Positions 7,114-14,352 of a stretch of 15,227 nt of DNA are shown here, in pieces (position 1 is the first letter of the stretch; each line of letters begins with the position of its first letter). The stretch is from DATDRS01 sp035291605 (GTDB taxonomy: Bacteria > Chloroflexota > Anaerolineae > Anaerolineales > UBA6663), in assembly GCA_035291605.1 (NCBI GenBank), contig DATDRS010000148.1, forward strand, positions 1 to 15,227. The letters run 5' to 3'. The translations under genes and the position numbers were made by a program. A model generated the notes under the pieces. It ran no database searches. It was not told the DNA's origin and was given only the letters and a program-made list of their open reading frames with translations.

Positions 7114-8535
7114 ATGGCCTGGTCCTACGCGCGCCGCCGCCAGCGCGTCCTGATTGTTTCGAGCCACCCGCTGTTCGGCCAGGGCTTGCGGAGCCTTTTG
7201 CAGGAGCGGGTGGCGCCCACCGCCGAGGTGGTCGGGCTGGCTGCGACGACCGACGAGGCGGCGAAGGCGTTGAAGGCCCTCGCGCCCGACATCGTCATCG
7301 TGGATTACGACGACCAGGCGGTAAACCGCGAGGAGTTTCTGGCCTATTTTGTGGAAAGCGCGGGACCCATGCGGGTGGTCCTGGTCTCGCTCAAAGAAAC
7401 CGGCCCGGCGGTGGTCTACGACCGTCGCACGCTGGCCGTCTCTCAAGTGGAAGAATGGCTGGGAGGCATCACTGCTATGGCATATCCGTCTCATGAAGCG
7501 CCCAAAGCCGCCGCCGGCCGCGCCAACCGGCGGCACCTGGTGATCGTGGGCGTGCTGATCGTCGTCGTGACGGTCGTGGTGAGCTTGCTGCTCGATCAGA
7601 TCGGCCTGCTGCCCGTGGCGGCCAGCGCGCAGGCCGGCGTCATTGACCGTCTCTTCAACCTGCACTTCAAGGTCATCTCGTTTCTGTTCGCGCTGGTCGT
7701 CGTCTTTCTGCTCTACAGCGTCGTCGTCTTCCGCCGCAAACCGGGCGACACCGAGGACGGCGACCATTTCGAGGGACACACCGGGCTGGAAATCGCCTGG
7801 ACGATCCTCCCCCTCGCCACCGTGCTCTATTTCGCCTATCTCGGCGCGCAGGCGCTGGCCGACACGCGCAAGGTGGACCCGCAGGCGATGGTCGTCAACG
7901 TGACAGCCGTGCAGTGGTCGTGGAGTTATGACTATCCCGACTACGGCGTGACCTCGACCTCGCTGAACCTGCCCGTCAACAAGCAAGTCCTGCTCAAACT
8001 CACCTCCACGGATGTCATCCACTCGTTCTGGGTCCCGGAGTTCCGCGTCAAGCAGGACGCCCTGCCCGGCAAAGATCTCGTCAAAGAACTGCGCCTCACG
8101 CCGACTGTGCTTGGCGCATACAAAGTCCGCTGCGCCGAGTTGTGCGGCCGGCAGCACGCTTACATGGAAAGCCCGGTAGTTGTGATGAACCAAGCCGACT
8201 TCGACGCCTGGATCGCCAAGGAGTCCGTCGTCTCTGATAACCCCGTGGAGCGCGGCAAGAAGTGGGCGGCGCAGTTCGGCTGCGATGCCTGCCACTCGAT
8301 TGACGGCAGCCTCAAAGTCGGGCCAAGTTGGAAGGGACTGTACGGCAAACAGGAAACGCTCGCCGACGGGACGACGGCGACGGCCGACGACGCTTACCTG
8401 CGCGAGTCCATCGTTGCCCCGAATGCCAAGGTGGTGCAGGGCTTCGCCGCCGGAGTCATGCCGCCGGATTTCGGCCAGCGCATGACAGAAGAGCAGATCA
8501 CGGACGTGATTGAGTACATCAAGAGCCTGAAATAG
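7114..8535 (+). CDS. coxB: Cytochrome c oxidase subunit II with C-terminal cytochrome c and N-terminal receiver-like domain
   Basis: This is a 473-residue frame. Residues 10-120 resemble a NarL-type receiver (RVLIVSSHPLFGQGLRSLL, then DIVIVDYD with D64), but the acidic pair is Ser16-Ser17. Next come a hydrophobic, signal-like segment (141-171, AQA/G near 174), two membrane helices (about 184-206 and 224-247) and the CuA domain with H303, C340, E342, C344, H348 and M351. A cytochrome c domain follows, with CDACH (390-394) and probable ligand M449. CoxB accepts electrons at CuA and passes them to CoxA; the fused heme c makes this a caa3-type enzyme. An internal ATG at 7477 with GGGAGG 10 nt upstream would give a 352-residue protein of normal size. 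The longer form starts at ATG 7114, just after a promoter-like sequence. Whether both are made is open. Confidence 0.9.
   Translation: MAWSYARRRQRVLIVSSHPLFGQGLRSLLQERVAPTAEVVGLAATTDEAAKALKALAPDIVIVDYDDQAVNREEFLAYFVESAGPMRVVLVSLKETGPAVVYDRRTLAVSQVEEWLGGITAMAYPSHEAPKAAAGRANRRHLVIVGVLIVVVTVVVSLLLDQIGLLPVAASAQAGVIDRLFNLHFKVISFLFALVVVFLLYSVVVFRRKPGDTEDGDHFEGHTGLEIAWTILPLATVLYFAYLGAQALADTRKVDPQAMVVNVTAVQWSWSYDYPDYGVTSTSLNLPVNKQVLLKLTSTDVIHSFWVPEFRVKQDALPGKDLVKELRLTPTVLGAYKVRCAELCGRQHAYMESPVVVMNQADFDAWIAKESVVSDNPVERGKKWAAQFGCDACHSIDGSLKVGPSWKGLYGKQETLADGTTATADDAYLRESIVAPNAKVVQGFAAGVMPPDFGQRMTEEQITDVIEYIKSLK
7461..7479 (+). promoter_or_regulatory. coxB: Internal ribosome site and ATG for conventional CoxB
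   Basis: GGGAGG (7461-7466) lies 10 nt before the in-frame ATG at 7477. It falls at the boundary between the receiver-like domain and the sequence MAYPSHEAPK, which precedes the first hydrophobic segment. It is a better ribosome site than anything in front of the upstream starts. Confidence 0.5.
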
Positions 8536-8540
8536 CGGAA

Positions 8541-8600
8541 AGCAGATGGCAGATAGCAGATGGCTAAGGGCTATCGGCCATAAGCCATCCGCCATCTGCC
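8541..8600 (+). repeat. Dispersed AGCAGATGGC repeat, copy 2, within an inverted repeat between coxB and coxA
   Basis: The 24-nt unit at 8541-8564 matches the one at 6245-6268 with one mismatch. Here it is followed by an inverse half: GCAGATGGC (8542-8550) pairs perfectly with GCCATCTGC (8591-8599), and ATGGCT (8560-8565) pairs with AGCCAT (8583-8588). The transcript could form a long hairpin directly before the coxA ribosome site. Confidence 0.65.
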
Positions 8601-8604
8601 CATC

Positions 8605-8610
8605 AGGAGG
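8605..8610 (+). promoter_or_regulatory. coxA: Strong ribosome binding site of coxA
   Basis: A consensus AGGAGG lies 6 nt before the coxA ATG. It is the strongest ribosome site in the window and sits just outside the hairpin formed by the upstream repeat. Confidence 0.75.
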
Positions 8611-8616
8611 ACGTAT

Positions 8617-10479
8617 ATGAAGATTATTCAACTGGGACTTGTGCGGGGACTGCTGGCTCAGATTCTGGGCACTGCCGTGGGCATGGGGCTGGTGACCGGC
8701 ATCCGTGTGCTGGTGGGCCTCCCGGCTACACGGCCTGGGACGGGCCTGGCCGCGTGGGAGCCGCATGTCGTCGGCGGCGGCCTGGTCGGCGCCATCTTCT
8801 TCATGTTCGGCGTCGGCGTGCTCAGCGACTGGCTCAAGTGGGCGAGAGGCGAGGCGACGCCTGAGCATCACGGGGACGACCCCCGGGGTTGGGAGAAATA
8901 TTTCGGGGTCTCGCTCGACCACAAAATCATCGGCATCCAGTACGGCGCGACCTCGGTCGCCCTGCTGATCGTCGCCGGCTTGTTCGCCCTCACTTTTCGC
9001 ACCGAGCTGGCCGCGTCGGGCATGCAGTTCCTCTCCACCGAACTGTACAACACGCTGATGGGCCTGCACGGCATCGTGATGATCGCCGCGATCCTGACGG
9101 GCGTGGGCGCGATGACCAACTACCTGGTGCCGCTCATGATCGGCGCGCAGGACATGGCCTTTCCGCGCCTCAACGCCTTTTCCTACTGGATCAACGTGCC
9201 CGGCGCGCTCCTCGTCGTCAGCAGCCTGTTCCTCGGCGGCTTCGACACCGGCTGGACCGGCTACCCGCCGCTGAGCGCGCGCGCGCCGCTGGGCATGCAG
9301 ATGTTCTTCTGGGGCGTGTACCTCATCGGCCTGTCGTCCATCTTCGGATCGCTCAACCTGATCGTGACCGTGCTGCGCATGCGCGCCAGAGGCATGACCA
9401 TGTGGCGCATGCCGATCTTCGTGTGGGCGGCCTTCGCGACGGCGCTCATCCAGCTGACGGCCACGCAGTTCATCGGCCTCTCGTTCCAGATGGTGTCGTT
9501 CCAGCGCCTGTTCGGCATGGGCTTCTTCGACCCGGCCAAGGGCGGCAACCCGATCCTGTTCCAGCATCTGTTCTGGTTCTACTCGCACCCGGCGGTGTAC
9601 GTGTTCATCCTGCCGGGGCTGGGCATCATCAGCGAGCTGCTGCCCGTGTTCTCGCGCAAGCCGCTGTTCGGCTACCGGTGGATCGCCATGTCGTCGCTGG
9701 GCATCGCGGCGGTGGGCTTCCTCGTGTGGGCGCACCACATGTTCACCTCCGGCATGGAGGAATACCTGCGCGTGCCGTTCATGTACAGCACATTGCTCGT
9801 GGCCGTGCCCACCGGCGTGAAGTTCTTCTCGTGGCTGGGCACCGTGTGGCGCGGCAAACTGGAGTTCCCCACGCCGATGCTGTTCACCATCGGGGCGATC
9901 ATCGTGTTTCTCTTCGGCGGGCTGACCGGGCCGCCCAACGGCACCGTGGCGACCGACCTGCACCTGCACGACACCTACTGGGTCGTCGGCCACTTCCACA
10001 ACACGATGTTCGGCGGGTTTGTCTATCCGTTCTTCGCCGCGATCTACTATTGGTACCCGAAGATGACGGGCCGCCGCCTGAACGAGACGTTGGGCAAGCT
10101 GCACTTCTGGCTGATGACGCCCTCGTTCTGGGTGGTGACGTTCGGGATGATGCGGGTGGGCCTGCTGGGCATGCGCCGACGCATCGCGGACTACGACCCG
10201 GCCCTGGGCTTCGACACAACGCATCTGGTCATCACCATCGCCGCCTTTCTGATTGCGACCTCGGTGTTGATCTTCTTGATCAACATGATCTGGAGTGCGC
10301 GGCGGGGCGAGGCGGCGGCCGGGAACGTATGGCGCTCGCGCTCGCCCGAGTGGCAGATCCCCTCGCCCGCCCCGGCGCACAACTACGACCGGCCGTTCGA
10401 GGTCGTGGGCGAGCCGTACGATTACGGCCTCCCCGGCTCGGTGTACGTGAACATGCATCCGGCGAGCGCGGGAGACTGA
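8617..10479 (+). CDS. coxA: Cytochrome c oxidase subunit I, A2-type
   Basis: This is the 620-residue catalytic subunit of a heme-copper oxidase, which reduces oxygen to water and pumps protons. Visible ligands are H151 (low-spin heme, in GLHGIVMI), CuB ligands H324, H373 and H374, and the H459/H461 heme pair in HDTYWVVGHFH. Y328 is the expected cross-linked tyrosine. K402 lies in TGVKFFSW (K-channel), and D179 is in IGAQDMAFPR (D-channel region). The usual GHPEVY is replaced by YSHPAVY (322-328), so the proton-gate glutamate is absent. That YSHP signature defines A2-type oxidases. About 95 residues precede the usual start of the family (YFGVSLDHKIIGIQYG) and contain two extra membrane helices. 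The start is fixed by AGGAGG. It lies 81 nt after coxB and is probably in the same operon. Confidence 0.97.
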   Translation: MKIIQLGLVRGLLAQILGTAVGMGLVTGIRVLVGLPATRPGTGLAAWEPHVVGGGLVGAIFFMFGVGVLSDWLKWARGEATPEHHGDDPRGWEKYFGVSLDHKIIGIQYGATSVALLIVAGLFALTFRTELAASGMQFLSTELYNTLMGLHGIVMIAAILTGVGAMTNYLVPLMIGAQDMAFPRLNAFSYWINVPGALLVVSSLFLGGFDTGWTGYPPLSARAPLGMQMFFWGVYLIGLSSIFGSLNLIVTVLRMRARGMTMWRMPIFVWAAFATALIQLTATQFIGLSFQMVSFQRLFGMGFFDPAKGGNPILFQHLFWFYSHPAVYVFILPGLGIISELLPVFSRKPLFGYRWIAMSSLGIAAVGFLVWAHHMFTSGMEEYLRVPFMYSTLLVAVPTGVKFFSWLGTVWRGKLEFPTPMLFTIGAIIVFLFGGLTGPPNGTVATDLHLHDTYWVVGHFHNTMFGGFVYPFFAAIYYWYPKMTGRRLNETLGKLHFWLMTPSFWVVTFGMMRVGLLGMRRRIADYDPALGFDTTHLVITIAAFLIATSVLIFLINMIWSARRGEAAAGNVWRSRSPEWQIPSPAPAHNYDRPFEVVGEPYDYGLPGSVYVNMHPASAGD

Positions 10480-10495
10480 TCCATGTCACCCCTCC

Positions 10496-10538
10496 TGCTC
10501 CCCGTTCCCCTGCCGCCTCGCATCCGGGCCGGGGAGCA
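10496..10538 (+). repeat. G/C-run inverted repeat between coxA and the subunit IV gene
   Basis: TGCTCCCCG (10496-10504) pairs perfectly with CGGGGAGCA (10530-10538). The flanks are stutters of GGGAGCAGGGGAG type and their complement. It fills most of the 89-nt gap and precedes the ribosome site of the next gene. It is unrelated in sequence to the repeats at 8541 and 12517. Confidence 0.55.
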
Positions 10539-10568
10539 AGGGAGCAGGGGAGTGAGGGAGATTTCAGA

Positions 10569-10766
10569 ATGAAAAAAGACGAAGAACTGCTCTACGGCGT
10601 AATCATCTTCATCGTCCTCGCGGTGTTGACCGGCGCGGAATATTGGATGGCGGTCGCCACCCGCCTGTGGGCCGCGCTGTCCGCCATCGCGCTGCTCAAG
10701 GCCAGCCTGGTCCTGCAATACTACATGCACCTCTCGCGGGTCACCTCGGGCGACGGAGGCCACTAA
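10569..10766 (+). CDS. coxD: Small cytochrome c oxidase subunit IV
   Basis: This 65-residue membrane protein starts MKKDEELLYG. It has two hydrophobic helices (about 9-30 and 33-52) and ends with the family signature KASLVLQYYMHL (44-55), which is typical of the prokaryotic COX4 family. In such oxidases the small subunit helps stabilise the complex. GGGAG lies 8 nt before the ATG. The stop overlaps the coxC start by one base (TAATG), so the two are probably translationally coupled. The gene symbol is the positional name; ctaF is also used for such subunits. Confidence 0.88.
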   Translation: MKKDEELLYGVIIFIVLAVLTGAEYWMAVATRLWAALSAIALLKASLVLQYYMHLSRVTSGDGGH

Positions 10767-11356
10767 TGGCGGCTCACACTGCGGCTGCGCCTCACGCCGA
10801 TTACCATTCCAAACTTGGCAATAACCGCCTGGGGCTGTGGCTGTTCATCCTGTCGGATTCCTTCGTGTTCATCGGGCTGTTCGTCACGCGGTTTTACCTG
10901 CTGGGCGGGCACCGGCCCGAACTCAACCAGATACTGGGCCTGATCGTCACGTCGGTCCTGCTCATCAGCAGTTTTTTCATGAACCGCGCCGAGGTCTCCA
11001 TCGCGCACGGCGACCGCAAAGGCTTCCTGAACAGCACGCTCATCACCATGCTCCTCGGCCTCACCTTCCTGGTCGGCGTCGTGGGCGTCGAGTGGCCGCT
11101 GGCCGGGCAGCACTTCGGCCCGGACACCGGCCCGGAAGGCGCGGTGTTCTTCATGATGACCGGGATGCACGCCTTCCACGTCCTCACGGGCGTGCTCTTC
11201 CTCAGCATCGTGTATCGCAATGGCCGGAAGGGTCTGTATTCCGCCGAGCGGCACTGGGCGGTGGAGGCCTGCACGAATTACTGGCACTTCGTGGACGTGG
11301 TGTGGATTTTCTTCTACCCGGCGTTGTATCTGATCGGGACCGTGGCTGCTGGCTGA
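10766..11356 (+). CDS. coxC: Cytochrome c oxidase subunit III
   Basis: This 196-residue integral membrane protein has five predicted helices. It matches the heme-copper oxidase subunit III family through GLWLFILSDSFVFIGLF near the start, the central LGLTFLVGVVGVEW, HAFHVLTG (135-142), and YWHFVDVVWIFFYPALYL (172-189). Subunit III sits beside subunit I and supports proton uptake and enzyme stability. The short N-terminal version of the family, lacking the first two helices, is common where oxidases have extended CoxA. The ATG at 10766 is chosen because GGAGG (10755-10759) lies 6 nt upstream and the frame begins right at the end of the subunit IV gene. Confidence 0.95.
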   Translation: MAAHTAAAPHADYHSKLGNNRLGLWLFILSDSFVFIGLFVTRFYLLGGHRPELNQILGLIVTSVLLISSFFMNRAEVSIAHGDRKGFLNSTLITMLLGLTFLVGVVGVEWPLAGQHFGPDTGPEGAVFFMMTGMHAFHVLTGVLFLSIVYRNGRKGLYSAERHWAVEACTNYWHFVDVVWIFFYPALYLIGTVAAG

Positions 11357-11366
11357 TATTGACAGA

Positions 11367-12005
11367 ATGAAGTCCAAGTTCGTCTTGCTGAGCATCGGCC
11401 TGACCGTCGGCGTCACACTGATCGGGGCCGGGACACTGTGGTTCTCCCGGCCTTACACCTTTAATGGCTCGGTGATTGAGCCGCCCATCGCCGCCGCCGA
11501 TTTCAGGCTCAGGGATCAAAACGACCGGCCTTTTCGCCTGAGCGATCAGGGCGGAAAAATTGTCTTGATGTTTTTCGGTTATACTTCCTGCCCGGATGCG
11601 TGCCCGGCGACGCTGGCGCAGTTCAGGCAAGTCCGCGCGGATTTGGGGCGCGAGGCCGACCGGGTGCGCTTCGTCCTGGTGACGGTTGACCCGGAGCGCG
11701 ACACGGCCGAGCGGCTGCGCGAATATCTGGCCGGTTTCGACCCCGCTTTCATTGGGCTGACCGGCTCGCCCGCCGATATGGAAAGCGTGTGGCAGAGTTA
11801 CGGGGTATACCGCGAAAAACGCCCGCTGGAGGCGGCGAGCCAGGCGGGCGGCCACGGCCACGCGGGCGAAAACTACACGGTTGACCACCCCACGCGCATT
11901 TACGCCGTGGACACGCGGGGCAATCTCCGGCTGACCTACAGCGCCGAGGCTCGCGCCGCAGAGATCGCCCGCGACGTGCAACAATTGCTCCGGGGCGGCA
12001 ATTAG
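11367..12005 (+). CDS. sco: SCO1/SenC-type copper chaperone for oxidase assembly
   Basis: This 212-residue thioredoxin-fold protein is anchored by one N-terminal helix (about 5-26) with the domain facing outward. The copper ligands are visible: SCPDACP gives C75 and C79, and H174 lies in VDHPTRIYAVD. SCO proteins deliver copper to, or reduce the cysteines of, the CuA site of CoxB. The segment GGHGHAGENY (161-170) adds two histidines shortly before H174 and may add a metal site. The gene lies 10 nt after coxC and its stop codon directly abuts the next ATG, so co-translation is likely. No strong ribosome site is seen. Confidence 0.93.
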   Translation: MKSKFVLLSIGLTVGVTLIGAGTLWFSRPYTFNGSVIEPPIAAADFRLRDQNDRPFRLSDQGGKIVLMFFGYTSCPDACPATLAQFRQVRADLGREADRVRFVLVTVDPERDTAERLREYLAGFDPAFIGLTGSPADMESVWQSYGVYREKRPLEAASQAGGHGHAGENYTVDHPTRIYAVDTRGNLRLTYSAEARAAEIARDVQQLLRGGN

Positions 12006-12524
12006 ATGAAAGCCTTTCTCAACACCGTCGGCGGGCGCCTCACGTTCTCGCTCCTGCTGGGCCTGGCGCTGGCATGGGCGATGAGCGAGGGCGCGTTCCT
12101 GATCCTCAAGGACAAGAGTGATCACGCGCCGCAGCGGATTGAGCTGGTCATCCCGGCGGGCACGGCCGAGCGCGTGGCGCGGGGCCAGGCCTCACCCTCG
12201 ATCCCCTCCGAGCTCGTCTTCGTCGTCGGCGACACGCTGGTGGTGAAGAACGAGGACACGGTCAGCCACCAACTCGGGCCGGTATGGGCGCCGCCGGGCG
12301 CCTCCGCCAGCCTGACGCTCGATCAGGCGAACAAGTTCGCTTTCGCCTGCACCTTCCAGCCCAGCCGGTATCTCGACCTCGACGTGCGACCGCGCGTGAC
12401 GACGGCGACCCGCCTCACGGCGATTGCCTTCGCCGGCCCGCCCATGGCCGTCCTGATTTTCCTATACGGTCTTGTGCTTCGGCCCTTGCATCTAAACCCA
12501 TCGCAATCAATTGTCAATTTCTGA
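12006..12524 (+). CDS. Membrane-anchored cupredoxin-like protein with incomplete copper site
   Basis: This is a 172-residue protein with an N-terminal helix (about 11-34), an external domain (about 44-130) and a C-terminal helix (about 138-160). The domain has the shape of a cupredoxin: VGDTLVVKNEDTVSHQL carries H88, as in a first copper-ligand loop, and FACTFQPSRYLDLDV carries C115. Compared with the azurin loop CTFPGH...M, the His and Met ligand positions are Ser120 and Asp124, so a normal type-1 copper site is unlikely. Its place between SCO and SURF1 suggests a role in oxidase assembly or copper handling, which is inference. The start follows the SCO stop with no gap. The last residues run into an AT-rich repeat. 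Confidence 0.8.
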   Translation: MKAFLNTVGGRLTFSLLLGLALAWAMSEGAFLILKDKSDHAPQRIELVIPAGTAERVARGQASPSIPSELVFVVGDTLVVKNEDTVSHQLGPVWAPPGASASLTLDQANKFAFACTFQPSRYLDLDVRPRVTTATRLTAIAFAGPPMAVLIFLYGLVLRPLHLNPSQSIVNF

Positions 12525-12563
12525 TTGTTGATTGCTGATTGCAGTCAATCACCAATCAGAAAT
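12517..12563 (+). repeat. AT-rich inverted repeat between the cupredoxin and SURF1 genes
   Basis: ATTTCTGATTG (12517-12527) pairs perfectly with CAATCAGAAAT (12553-12563). The sequence between and around is a stutter of GATTG(T/C)T and its complement. The stem includes the cupredoxin stop codon, and the repeat ends 23 nt before the SURF1 ATG. Its composition is sharply different from the surrounding GC-rich genes. Confidence 0.65.
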
Positions 12564-12586
12564 CATCCATCAGCAATTACCTTTTT

Positions 12587-13369
12587 ATGCTCAGACTTCT
12601 CTTCAGTCGTCAGTGGTGGTGGACCACCCTCTTAGTGATTGCCGCCGTCGGCGTGATGGCCCGCCTGGGCGTGTGGCAGCTCGACCGGCTGGCCGGGCGC
12701 CGCGCGTTCAACGCGCGTGTGACCGGACAACAGGCGCAGCCGCCCCTCGTCCTGAGCGGCGCGGCGCTCGACGCCGACCTGTCCGCGATGGAATATCGCG
12801 CGGTGACAGTCGTCGGCCAGTACGACCACGCACAACAGGTCGCGCTGCGCAACCAGGCCTGGGATGACGGGCAGGCCACGGCGCGCGTGGGCGTTCATCT
12901 GCTCACGCCGCTCGTCATCGCCGGGAGCGACCGCGCCGTGCTCGTGGATCGGGGGTGGATCCCCCAGGCGAGCGCCGCGCCCGAACAATGGCGTCAGTTC
13001 GACGAGCCGGAGACGGTTGAGGTCCGGGGCGTCATCCGCCGCTCGCAGGACCGCCCGGATTTCGGCGGCGTGCCCGACCCGGCCGGGCATCTGCTGGCCT
13101 GGAACCTGGTGAGCGTGGAACGCATTGACGAGCAGGTTTCCTACGCCCTGCTGCCGATGTACATTCAACAATCACCTGACCTCACGTGGACGGGGCTGCC
13201 CTACCGCATAACGCCGAAACTTGATTTGAGCGAAGGCTCCCACCTGGGGTATGCTGTCCAGTGGTTCTCGTTCGCCGTCCTGCTGGGGGTCGGATATCCA
13301 TTCTACGTGCGCAGCAGCACACAGCGCGCACTCGCCAGACAGGCTTCGCGCGTCAGTCTGTCGCATTAG
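12587..13369 (+). CDS. surf1: SURF1-family oxidase assembly protein
   Basis: This 260-residue protein has one membrane helix near each end (about 10-28 and 221-241) and an external domain between, the standard SURF1 layout. Family motifs are LGVWQLDRLAGRR (28-39), YRAVTVVGQYD (70-80), VLVDRGWIP (118-126) and HLGYAVQWFSFA (219-230). SURF1 helps insert heme A into subunit I, consistent with the ctaB and ctaA genes that follow. I chose ATG 12587 because the upstream extension is made of the AT-rich repeat. No ribosome site is evident at either position. Confidence 0.93.
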   Translation: MLRLLFSRQWWWTTLLVIAAVGVMARLGVWQLDRLAGRRAFNARVTGQQAQPPLVLSGAALDADLSAMEYRAVTVVGQYDHAQQVALRNQAWDDGQATARVGVHLLTPLVIAGSDRAVLVDRGWIPQASAAPEQWRQFDEPETVEVRGVIRRSQDRPDFGGVPDPAGHLLAWNLVSVERIDEQVSYALLPMYIQQSPDLTWTGLPYRITPKLDLSEGSHLGYAVQWFSFAVLLGVGYPFYVRSSTQRALARQASRVSLSH

Positions 13370-13400
13370 GCTGCTCACACGACAAGCGTAAAGACTTGCC

Positions 13401-14339
13401 ATGACAACTTCAATCGAAACCCGCCCCGCCGAAATCCTCGCGCCGCGCCCCACCCCGGCGGCGAACGCCGCCGCGCTGATCGGGATGCTGGCCGTGCTGT
13501 TCAAGGTGAGGATCGTGGCGCTGCTGCTGCTCGCCGGGACGGGCGGTGCGTTCCTCGCGGCGGGCGGCTGGCCCGGCTTCGGCCCGTTGGCGCTGATGAC
13601 GCTGACGGGCGGCGTGGCGGCGATGGGCGCGTCCGCGCTCAATCAATACCTCGAGCAGTCCGAAGACGCCGCGATGCTCCGCACCCGGCGCCGCCCGCTC
13701 GTCACCGGCGCGATCTCCCGCCCGGCGTGGATTCCGGCGGTCGCGCTCGCGATGATCTTCCTCCCCTCGCTGGCCGTGCTGCCCTTCAACCCCGCGCTCG
13801 CCGTGTTTTCCATCGGCGGGGCGATGATTTACGCGGGCGTGTACACCGTCTGGCTCAAGCCGCGCACGGTGTTGAACATCGTCGTCGGCGGGTTGGCCGG
13901 GACGTGCGCGGTGCTGTGCGGCGGCGCGGCCGTTGACTCTGCGGCTCAGGGATGGGCGCATCCGGGCGTGATCACGCTCGGCCTGCTCGTGTTCCTGTGG
14001 ACGCCGACGCACTTCTGGAGCCTTGCCATCATGTGCCGCGAGGACTATGCGCGGGTGGGCGTGCCGATGCTCCCGGCGCGGGTCTCGCTCCGCCAGTCGG
14101 CGTTCTGGGTGACGGTGCACGCCCTCGCGACCGGCTTCGCCGCGCTCGCGCTCGGCGCGGCCCCCGGGCTCGGCTGGCTGTACCTGCTCCCGGTCACGCT
14201 GCTCACCGCCGATCTGGTGCGGCGGTGCGCCTTGTTGATGCGCGAGCCAACTCCTGCGCGCGCCCGGTCGCTGTTCCTGGCCTCCAACACCTACCTGGCG
14301 TTTGTGTTGTTGATGATTTGCCTGGACACAATCATTTGA
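13401..14339 (+). CDS. ctaB: Protoheme IX farnesyltransferase (heme O synthase)
   Basis: This is a 312-residue UbiA-superfamily membrane enzyme that attaches a farnesyl group to heme B to make heme O. The first polyprenyl-diphosphate motif is NQYLEQSED followed by MLRTRRRPL (81-100). The second is REDYARVGVPMLP (213-225). WTPTHFWSLAI (200-210) is a strong family signature. The usual NxxxD of motif 1 reads N81xxxE85, with D89 kept. Several hydrophobic helices fit the usual topology. It sits 31 nt after SURF1 and 13 nt before ctaA, the next step of heme A synthesis. The ribosome site is weak. Confidence 0.96.
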   Translation: MTTSIETRPAEILAPRPTPAANAAALIGMLAVLFKVRIVALLLLAGTGGAFLAAGGWPGFGPLALMTLTGGVAAMGASALNQYLEQSEDAAMLRTRRRPLVTGAISRPAWIPAVALAMIFLPSLAVLPFNPALAVFSIGGAMIYAGVYTVWLKPRTVLNIVVGGLAGTCAVLCGGAAVDSAAQGWAHPGVITLGLLVFLWTPTHFWSLAIMCREDYARVGVPMLPARVSLRQSAFWVTVHALATGFAALALGAAPGLGWLYLLPVTLLTADLVRRCALLMREPTPARARSLFLASNTYLAFVLLMICLDTII

Positions 14340-14352
14340 TTCCGGAGAACTC

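Noticed and set aside
7051..10458. Long minus-strand open frame (over 1100 codons) across coxB and coxA
   Set aside because: It is antisense to two unmistakable genes. The product is His/Arg/Gln-rich without domains, as expected from GC-rich codon bias on the opposite strand.
8889..10766. Plus-strand frame of 625 codons overlapping coxA in another frame
   Set aside because: Only its final 65 codons are real, as the subunit IV gene starting at 10569. The rest is a shadow of coxA.
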